NCBI GenBank assembly: GCA_005798775.1
Contig: SYIM01000282.1
Coordinates: 1 to 36,478, forward strand
Length of the DNA: 36,478 bases
Reading direction: 5' to 3'
Source of the DNA: Burkholderiales bacterium
GTDB taxonomy: Bacteria; Pseudomonadota; Gammaproteobacteria; Burkholderiales; Burkholderiaceae_E
Notes under the pieces: model-generated
What the model saw: only the letters and a program-made list of their open reading frames with translations
Database searches by the model: none
Told to the model about the DNA's origin: nothing
Shown: piece after piece, positions 31,283 through 36,478 of the stretch
How positions within the stretch are numbered: the stretch's first letter is position 1
How the letters are laid out: each line of letters begins with the position of its first letter
Made by a program: the position numbers and the translations under genes

Positions 31283-32014
31283 TCAGGCTGCCCGCCGCGG
31301 TTTCCAGTCACCTGATTCGATCGCACCCCAGATGCCATCGAGCATGGCAAGGCGTTGGCGGGCTGACGCCGCAACCGCAGCCACCGCCTTCCGCTGCAGC
31401 GCAGGCGTGAGCGCATATCGATAAGTGATCTCGAGACCTTCCCCTTCGTGATGCGTATCGTTGTCAATATGCACATGGAAGAACTCGAGGTCGTTATCAC
31501 TCATGCCCATCGCCCGGCACGCTTCCACATAGCGCGGATAGAGCGTTGGGGTCTGCCCCTCCAGCGCCACCATGATGCCGGCTGCAGCCTCCGCGAGTTC
31601 GCGAAACGCCACCAGCTCGTAAATCCAGCTGCGCATTGCCCGGGTACCCGGGAGAATCTCGCCGCGATCAGCGGCCTCGTAAACCCGGCGTGGCGATACG
31701 CCGCAAGCCTGTGCGAACCGAAGGAGCAGATCAGGGTGACGCTTACCTGGCTGATCAGGAACTTCTTCACCAATCAGGTTCTCGAGCATGTGGCGCCGCG
31801 CGTCGAGATCGGGAAGCCGACAGAAGAAATGGCCAAACTGTTGCGGGATCAGTTCGATGTAGTAGAAGTGCTGGATTGCCCAGAACCCGAGCTGGGCGCG
31901 TGTCAGTCTGCCTTCGGCCCAGGCGAGTGAAAAGGGATGCGCGCCAGAATGGCGCTGCGTGCGGGCGGCAACGAGCGCTTTCGAAAACGCTTGTCGGTTC
32001 ATCGATTTATCCAT
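31283..32014 (-). CDS. Heme-oxygenase-like fold protein (TenA/PqqC/diiron-oxidase type)
   Basis: Helical protein of 243 aa related to PqqC, TenA and heme-oxygenase-like diiron oxidases. It keeps candidate iron ligands: E54 in YIELIP, H62, E83/E84 and H93 in LIGEEVPDQPGKRHP, E139/E142, and an HxxxDxxH set at H182, D186 and H189 in FHVHIDNDTHH. Such ligand sets occur in CADD and UndA-type proteins, whereas PqqC is cofactor-free. It may be an O2-using oxygenase or decarboxylase that produces or modifies a small metabolite (inference). AAGGA lies 5 nt before the ATG. The SDR gene follows after 3 bp and a Bug receptor precedes it by 54 bp, so the three are likely one transport and modification unit. 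Confidence 0.82.
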   Translation of the reverse strand: MDKSMNRQAFSKALVAARTQRHSGAHPFSLAWAEGRLTRAQLGFWAIQHFYYIELIPQQFGHFFCRLPDLDARRHMLENLIGEEVPDQPGKRHPDLLLRFAQACGVSPRRVYEAADRGEILPGTRAMRSWIYELVAFRELAEAAAGIMVALEGQTPTLYPRYVEACRAMGMSDNDLEFFHVHIDNDTHHEGEGLEITYRYALTPALQRKAVAAVAASARQRLAMLDGIWGAIESGDWKPRRAA

Positions 32015-32068
32015 TTGCGTCCTTTATCGGTTGACGGGTCGATCGGCTGGCGCCCATGCCCGCGAGGC

Positions 32069-33040
32069 TCAGCGCACCTGAGTGCCCAGACGCTTGACCA
32101 CCTCGCCGTATCGACGATGGTCGGCTGCGATCTGCTGTGCCATGCCCTCGGGTGTGGAGGTGACGATATGAGCGTCCTGCCCGCCGATCGAGGCGGTCAC
32201 CTCAGGTGACTGCGCAGCTCGAACCAACTCTGCATTCAGCCGCGCCACCACCGCGTCGGGTACCTTGACCGGCACAAAGAAGCCGAACCACTGATCATAT
32301 TCGACATCGCGAATACCCAGCTCTGCCAGCGTGGGCACATCGGGCAGCATCGCGGAGCGCTTCGGCCCGGCATAGGCAAGGGCCTTCAAGCGGCCCTCCT
32401 TCAGGAAGGTCTGTGCCGAAAGATATGACGAGAACAGCAGGTCAATCCTGCCCCCCACTGTTTCAGTCACCGCCTGCGCGGCGCCTTTCATTGGCACGTG
32501 CACCATTGGCGCACCGGCGACCTGCTGAAACATTTCGCCCAGAAAGTGCCCGGCGGTCCCTGTCCCCTGCGACGCGAAGTTGAGTCCGCCCGGGCGCGAT
32601 CTGGCGAGCGCAACGAGCTCCTTGACGTTGTTGGCGGGTAGCGACGCTGGTACGACCAGGATGCTGTGAAATGAGAAAAACGAGGTGACAGGCCGGAAAT
32701 CTCGGTTCGCGTCGAAGCCCACCTGCGTATTGAGGTGCGGATCGATAGCGTGGGTGCCGACGTGGCCGACGAACACGGTGTAGCCATCGGCAGGCTGCGA
32801 AAGAACGGCCTGCGCGGCAATCGCCCCCGCGGCACCTGGCCGGTTTTGCACGATGGCGGGTTGACCCGTGTATTCGGAAAGCTTTTGCGTAATCAGCCGG
32901 GCGACCCGGTCCGTGGATCCGCCTGGCGGAAATGGCACGACGATTGTGACTGGTTTGGCTGGAAAGGCCGGGTCGGCGAATCCGGGGGACGCCCCCGCGA
33001 GCGCCACGAATGCAGCAATGAGTCTTGAGACGAATGACAC
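32069..33040 (-). CDS. Bug-family tripartite tricarboxylate transporter substrate-binding protein
   Basis: Periplasmic receptor of 323 aa. The signal peptide covers about residues 1-22 (ends SPGFADPA), then FPAKPVTIVVPFPPGGSTD gives the Bug hallmark. LNFASQGTGTAGHFLGEMF and YKG-equivalent VPMKGAAQAV segments line the ligand site. The start is GTG at 33040 with AAGGA about 6 nt upstream. No TctA or TctB partner is near. It heads the unit with the heme-oxygenase-like protein and SDR. Ligand unknown, probably a carboxylate. Confidence 0.93.
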   Translation of the reverse strand: MSFVSRLIAAFVALAGASPGFADPAFPAKPVTIVVPFPPGGSTDRVARLITQKLSEYTGQPAIVQNRPGAAGAIAAQAVLSQPADGYTVFVGHVGTHAIDPHLNTQVGFDANRDFRPVTSFFSFHSILVVPASLPANNVKELVALARSRPGGLNFASQGTGTAGHFLGEMFQQVAGAPMVHVPMKGAAQAVTETVGGRIDLLFSSYLSAQTFLKEGRLKALAYAGPKRSAMLPDVPTLAELGIRDVEYDQWFGFFVPVKVPDAVVARLNAELVRAAQSPEVTASIGGQDAHIVTSTPEGMAQQIAADHRRYGEVVKRLGTQVR

Positions 33041-33327
33041 TTTAGTTCCTTCCCGCAGTCGGCTGTTTCAGGCCCAGGCACCCGGCGAGTGCCAGGGTTA
33101 ATGGTAGCCGAGCCAATGAGGAGTGCGCCACCGCAGCCGGCTGGCTCACGGGGCTGGCGACCCGGTGGACCGCGCGCTGCCGGGTAGCCCCGGTGTCGCT
33201 GCTCGACCGCGGCGGGTGCCCAGTGACGGCCCGCCGACGGTTTGCCTGGCACGTTGGTTGCATAAGAGAGCCAGATTCCCGACTCCCGGTCGGGAGCAAA
33301 GCATCCCAAGGCCTTTAGGAGGACGAC
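33041..33327. promoter_or_regulatory. Gene-free divergent region before the micro-ORF
   Basis: 287 bp without a convincing gene. It separates a Bug receptor (minus) from the micro-ORF (plus) and contains the hairpin at 33277-33295. No strong promoter is seen; the spacing between TTGCCT (33242) and the following TAAGAG-like sequence is short. Confidence 0.4.
33277..33295 (+). repeat. Hairpin in the leader of the micro-ORF
   Basis: TCCCGAC pairs perfectly with GTCGGGA around a TCCCG loop, 21 bp before AGGAGG. It could protect or regulate the leader RNA, or be a transcription-factor site. Confidence 0.5.
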
Positions 33328-33459
33328 ATGCAAGATGTAAAAAGTCTCTCGCGTGCTCTGATGGTGGTGACCTCGGAAATCCTGACTGTGACACTCGCTG
33401 GTGGGCTGGTGCTAATGTTTTTCCCGACCGCCTGGATGCACTCGCTGGGCCTTGCCTGA
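33328..33459 (+). CDS. Small membrane protein, 43 aa
   Basis: An uncatalogued short reading frame: 43 codons, beginning MQDVKSLSRA and ending in HSLGLA. Hydrophobic residues from about 18 to 35 (ILTVTLAGGLVLMFFPTAW) would form a single transmembrane helix, and the first ten residues carry positive charges, so an N-in topology is likely. Evidence for expression is a perfect AGGAGG (33317-33322) 5 nt before the ATG, after a hairpin leader. The stop is TGA. I recognise no family. It may be a partner of a membrane complex or a spurious frame. It is the only gene in the 506 bp between the two Bug genes. Confidence 0.6.
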   Translation: MQDVKSLSRALMVVTSEILTVTLAGGLVLMFFPTAWMHSLGLA

Positions 33460-33485
33460 CCACACCAGACCGAAGACGAAACGCG

Positions 33486-33499
33486 CGGGGCTACCCCCG
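33486..33499 (+). terminator. Short GC hairpin after the micro-ORF
   Basis: CGGGG and CCCCG pair around CTAC, 27 bp after the micro-ORF stop and 48 bp before the next start. No T-run; tentative. Confidence 0.25.
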
Positions 33500-33546
33500 G
33501 GCAAAGCCGTTAGACTGCTGGCTTGACCCGCCAACAGAAGACCGAC

Positions 33547-34521
33547 ATGCCCAACCAGGCGCGACGTGCCGTCGTGATCGGATCAGCAACTGCGCTCTCA
33601 AGTCCCTGGCTGCACGCCCAGGCGTACCCCAGCCGCCCTGTCCGTATCATCGTCCCCACCACCCCGGGTGGCGGTTATGACAACCTCGGGCGCCTGGTCG
33701 CTGAGCGTCTGTCTCCAGAACTTGGCGTGGGCGTGGTGGTCGAAAACCGCACAGGAGGCGGAACACTGGTGGGCACACAGGTGGCTGCCGCTGCGGCCCC
33801 CGACGGTTACACACTGGTGGTTGGCGGTCTCGCCAACATGGCGCTCAACGCTGGGCTCTACAAGAATCCGCAGTACAACTCCGCCACCGATTTTGTGCCG
33901 ATCGCCCTGGTAGCAAGCTTCAGTTACTGCCTGGTTGCGCGCCGCGACCTGCCTCAGAGCACCCTCCCCGAGCTGCTCGCCCATGCGCGCGCGAACCCTG
34001 GAAAACTCAATATGGCAACCGGCGGCACGGGTTCGGGCCAGCACGTGGCAGCGGTCATGCTGCGACGTCTGGGCAACATCCAGATGGTGGAAATTCCCTA
34101 CAAGGGCGCGCAGGCTGCCTACACCGACCTGGTTGGCGGTCGCGTCGATCTGTTCTTTGACAACACCACTACCGCGCAACCGCTGATCGAGGCGGGCCGG
34201 ATCAAGGCGATTGCCACCTCGGGTTCACAACGCGACAAGTCGTTGCCGGGTGTACCCACCGCAGCCGAGGCGGGGCTTCCGGGCATGGTACTCGAAAGCT
34301 GGTTGGGTATCTTTGCCCCGGCACGTACCCCACCGGCTGCGGTGAATCGGCTTCGCGAAGCAATGACGCGCGTCGTGGCTCAACCCGATCTTCGCAAGCG
34401 CCTGGAAGACGGCGGCTGGCGCATGCTCGATCAGGACGCTGCAAGCACCGAGCAATTCGTCCGTGCCGAAGCCGAGCGCTGGCCCACTTTCCTCAGAGAG
34501 GCGGGGATCAGCGGTGAATGA
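33547..34521 (+). CDS. Bug-family tripartite tricarboxylate transporter substrate-binding protein
   Basis: Periplasmic receptor of 324 aa. A short N-terminal signal (ARRAVVIGSATALSSPWLHAQA, twin-arginine-poor) precedes YPSRPVRIIVPTTPGGGYDN, the Bug hallmark, and MATGGTGSGQHVAAVML follows. ATG 33547 is taken as start; an in-frame TTG at 33523 would add eight residues. Shine-Dalgarno support is weak for both. The gene overlaps the NTF2-like gene by 8 bp. No permease genes accompany it. The ligand is unknown. Confidence 0.92.
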   Translation: MPNQARRAVVIGSATALSSPWLHAQAYPSRPVRIIVPTTPGGGYDNLGRLVAERLSPELGVGVVVENRTGGGTLVGTQVAAAAAPDGYTLVVGGLANMALNAGLYKNPQYNSATDFVPIALVASFSYCLVARRDLPQSTLPELLAHARANPGKLNMATGGTGSGQHVAAVMLRRLGNIQMVEIPYKGAQAAYTDLVGGRVDLFFDNTTTAQPLIEAGRIKAIATSGSQRDKSLPGVPTAAEAGLPGMVLESWLGIFAPARTPPAAVNRLREAMTRVVAQPDLRKRLEDGGWRMLDQDAASTEQFVRAEAERWPTFLREAGISGE

Positions 34522-35104
34522 CATCACACAGAGTATCGAGCGGTTGATTCGCGCCTGGGCACTCTGGCGAGATACCCGGCAGTGGGACCTGCTTCGCACC
34601 TGCTATTGGCCGGGCGCGCGCGTTCGGACCACCTGGTTGGAGGGCACGGCCGAGGACTTTATCGAGGCCTCGATCCGCTCGGCGACCAACCCCCACGCGC
34701 CACTCGCGCAGCACGCACTCGGAGGCACTACCGTCCGGATGAGCGGAGATCGCGCGCTGGCTGAAACCCGTATGACGATTCTGTTGCGCACAGAGATCGA
34801 TGGCGTTGAAATTGATATCACCGCTTGGGGACGGTTTGTGGATCGGCTCGTTTGCGCGCAAGGGGAATGGCGGCTCGTACAGCGCGACCCCATTCACGAA
34901 AAAGACCGTCTCGACCCGGTTGATCCCCAAGCAAACCTGAAACTGGACCCGACGCGTCTGGCTGCGCAGCCACGTGCCTACCGGCATATCGCCTATGTGC
35001 AATCATTGGGGGGCGCTCGTATCACCCCCGATCTGGTCGAACACAACTCGCCCGCGCAACAGGCACTTTATGAGGCCTGCAACCACTGGCTGAATCGAGG
35101 CTGA
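34514..35104 (+). CDS. NTF2-like/SnoaL-like protein
   Basis: Protein of 196 aa with an N-terminal NTF2/SnoaL-like cone fold, shown by IERLIRAWALWRDTRQWDLLRTCYWPGARVRTTW followed by a predicted mixed sheet ending in GEWRLVQRDPIHEKDRLDP. This fold serves in ketosteroid isomerases, dehydratases, and small hydroxylase subunits. The C-terminal 70 residues are not recognised. The start is GTG at 34514, eight bases inside the receptor gene, with GGGGA about 6 nt upstream; translation is likely coupled. It may process the compound brought in by that receptor (inference). Confidence 0.8.
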   Translation: MNDITQSIERLIRAWALWRDTRQWDLLRTCYWPGARVRTTWLEGTAEDFIEASIRSATNPHAPLAQHALGGTTVRMSGDRALAETRMTILLRTEIDGVEIDITAWGRFVDRLVCAQGEWRLVQRDPIHEKDRLDPVDPQANLKLDPTRLAAQPRAYRHIAYVQSLGGARITPDLVEHNSPAQQALYEACNHWLNRG

Positions 35105-35131
35105 CGCTCGCGTAGACGCGCTGCGTACCCT

Positions 35132-35896
35132 TCAGCCGAGGAAGCGCTGTTTGAGTGAATCCGCGGCCGAAGCAAGCAGTGATGCATCAGAGCCCACCGC
35201 CACAAACTGCCCACCAATCTCGAGAATGCGCCGCGCATCCGGTTCATGTGAGGTCAGAAAACCCGGTGCCCGACCGGCTGCGCGAATTCGCCGGATCGCC
35301 TCCTCGATTTTCGGCCAGACATCGGGGTGGTGGCGCTCGCCGACGTGCCCAAACGATGCGTGTAAATCGGCCGGTCCCACGAAAATGCCGTCCACACCGT
35401 CCACAGCCGCGATCGCTTCAATCTGATCGAGCGATATCACGGTCTCGACCTGCAGCAGGATGCAGAGCTCAGACTCCGCACGTTGCGGATAATTTTGTAT
35501 CCGTCCCCAGCGCGTTGCTCGCGTGGTACCGCCCACACCGCGCATGCCGCGCGGCGGATAACGCATCGCCGCCACCGCCGCCCTCGCCTGGTCGGCATTG
35601 TCAATCATGGGAATCAGAACCGTCTGGGCGCCGATATCGAGCACCCGCTTCAGCATGACCGCATCGTTCCATGGCACCCGAACCACGGCATGCGTGGGAT
35701 AGGGCTCGGCCGCCTGCAGCTGGCAGAACAGCGACTCCAAATCGTTGGGGGAATGCTCCATATCGAGCAGCATCCAGTCAAATCCCGCGCCAGCGAGCAA
35801 CTCGACAGTGAGGCTGGATGACAGCGTGGACCACAGCCCGATCTGCGGGCGACCCGCGGCGAGCGCGTGCTTAAAGGTATTGCGGGGAAGTTCCAT
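35132..35896 (-). CDS. HpcH/HpaI family class II pyruvate aldolase
   Basis: Divalent-metal-dependent aldolase of 254 aa, the typical length. Signatures are WMLLDMEHSPND near the N-terminus, LIPMIDNADQARAAV, the metal-binding glutamate in LQVET, VDGIFVGPADLHASFG and VAVGSDASLL. Family enzymes cleave 4-hydroxy-2-oxo acids to pyruvate and an aldehyde at the end of ring-cleavage pathways such as homoprotocatechuate. The start at 35896 is chosen because CGGAG lies about 8 nt upstream and the fold begins at MELPRNTF; an in-frame ATG at 36001 lacks homology. It is monocistronic and convergent with the NTF2-like gene. Confidence 0.92.
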   Translation of the reverse strand: MELPRNTFKHALAAGRPQIGLWSTLSSSLTVELLAGAGFDWMLLDMEHSPNDLESLFCQLQAAEPYPTHAVVRVPWNDAVMLKRVLDIGAQTVLIPMIDNADQARAAVAAMRYPPRGMRGVGGTTRATRWGRIQNYPQRAESELCILLQVETVISLDQIEAIAAVDGVDGIFVGPADLHASFGHVGERHHPDVWPKIEEAIRRIRAAGRAPGFLTSHEPDARRILEIGGQFVAVGSDASLLASAADSLKQRFLG

Positions 35897-36019
35897 ATGC
35901 GACTCCGGTCTGAGTGTTGGTGGCTGCACCACCTGTTTCGATCGTAGCAGCTTGCGGCTTGACGAAGCCCGCGCGCATGGCCACGATCGACACGACATCA
36001 TTCAGGGCGCGAGGCTGCA

Positions 36020-36478
36020 ATGAATCGAGATCACGACGCTGGCGAATTTTCCCAGCAGGCACCGTATTCACGAATTCTTCCAAAACTCGTGATCATCGGC
36101 CTTACCTGGGGCGCCCTGTATGCCGGCGTCGCTTGCCCACAGAGCGCCGGCACGGCAACGGCCCCGAGCGCGGTCGCGCTGGGCCCAACTGACATCGGCG
36201 GTGTGGTGACCGGGGCTACCGGCCCTGAGGCTGGCGTCTGGGTGATCGCGGAAACCTCTGACCTTCCCACCCGCTTCACAAGAATCGTGGCCACCGACGA
36301 TCACGGCCGATACCTGCTTCCCGATCTGCCGGTGGCCAACTATTTGGTCTGGGTAAGAGGCTACGGTCTGGTCGACTCGCCCAGGATGATTGCCAAGCCA
36401 GGGCAGACGCTTCAGCTCCGCGCCGTTCCCGCACCCGACGCTGCCTCAGCCGCCCACTATTACCCGGCGATCTATTGG
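36020..36478 (+). CDS. Carboxypeptidase-regulatory-like domain protein (3' end cut by window)
   Basis: N-terminal 153 codons of a protein that runs off the right edge. After a short charged start comes a hydrophobic signal segment (LVIIGLTWGALYAGVAC) suggesting export, possibly as a lipoprotein because of the cysteine at its end. The next part (GGVVTGATGPEAGVWVIAETSD ... DDHGRYLLPDLPVANYLVWVRG) is a carboxypeptidase-regulatory/transthyretin-like beta sandwich, and the region ends with HYYPAIYW. From memory, longer relatives carry a heme-binding CxxCH region further on; this is not visible here. GAGG lies 5 nt before the ATG at 36020. Confidence 0.85.
   Translation, partial: MNRDHDAGEFSQQAPYSRILPKLVIIGLTWGALYAGVACPQSAGTATAPSAVALGPTDIGGVVTGATGPEAGVWVIAETSDLPTRFTRIVATDDHGRYLLPDLPVANYLVWVRGYGLVDSPRMIAKPGQTLQLRAVPAPDAASAAHYYPAIYW

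Noticed and set aside
31283-32014. Pyrroloquinoline quinone synthase PqqC
   Set aside because: No other pqq gene is nearby, and the iron-ligand-like residues point to the broader heme-oxygenase-like group.
33123-33680. 185-codon open frame on the plus strand
   Set aside because: Arginine- and proline-rich translation, overlaps the micro-ORF and the Bug gene in another frame, and lacks a ribosome site; treated as chance.
1-36478. CRISPR array, tRNA, rRNA, insertion sequence or prophage
   Set aside because: No regularly spaced repeats, tRNA-like cloverleaf, rRNA segment, transposase or integrase motif was seen on either strand.

Overview
The window is GC-rich DNA that looks like a chromosomal region of a betaproteobacterium, probably of the order Burkholderiales (Alcaligenaceae- or Comamonadaceae-like). 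The reasons are the three Bug-type periplasmic receptors, the dense catabolic operons with 1, 4 and 8 bp overlaps, the frequent GTG/TTG starts, and a mix of ring-hydroxylating dioxygenase, molybdenum hydroxylases and HpaI-type aldolase. I see no rRNA, tRNA, CRISPR array, transposase, integrase or phage gene. This assignment is inferred from gene content; no database was searched.

Left part (1-5467): a polysaccharide deacetylase running off the left edge, translationally coupled to a Bug receptor, then a Gfo/Idh/MocA dehydrogenase (all minus). Next come an alpha/beta hydrolase (plus), an MBL-fold hydrolase (minus) and a second deacetylase-fold protein with non-canonical metal motifs (plus). 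From 5468 to 11102 (minus) lies one compact unit: LLM flavin monooxygenase, livH, livM, livG, livF and a Liv-type binding protein. Divergent from it is an orphan NMT1/SsuA-like binding protein with a class II aldolase, followed by pyroglutamyl-peptidase-like and maleate isomerase-like genes overlapping by ATGA.

Middle part (14750-28326): a FAD aromatic monooxygenase (minus) faces away from a plus-strand set of a 4-OT-like tautomerase, a 2Fe-2S subunit and a Tat-exported molybdopterin subunit (IorAB/NicAB type). On the minus strand follows a long unit, read from 28326 down to 19167: Rieske dioxygenase alpha and beta, a TRAP receptor, a CoxL-type Mo subunit, a TarD-like enolase-superfamily enzyme, a VOC protein, CoxM- and CoxS-type subunits and a hexose-6-phosphate mutarotase-like gene. 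The Mo hydroxylase subunits are split by two unrelated enzymes.

Right part (28543-36478): a class III adenylate cyclase with a C-terminal TPR region sits divergent from the dioxygenase unit. Then come an SDR, a heme-oxygenase-fold protein with preserved iron-ligand-like residues, and a Bug receptor (minus). A 43-codon membrane micro-ORF with an ideal Shine-Dalgarno site, another Bug receptor coupled to an NTF2-like protein (plus), a HpaI-type aldolase (minus) and the start of a carboxypeptidase-regulatory-like exported protein complete the window.

Taken together this is a scavenging and degradation region for aromatic, heteroaromatic or carboxylic acid compounds: six periplasmic binding proteins from four families surround oxidative ring-attack enzymes and lower-pathway isomerases and aldolases. 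Only one of the receptors has its membrane partners here. No DNA-binding transcription factor is recognisable anywhere in 36 kb. The most unusual points are the interrupted Mo-hydroxylase operon, the possible N-heteroaromatic pathway at 13-19 kb, the diiron-oxidase candidate at 31283-32014, and the micro-ORF at 33328-33459.
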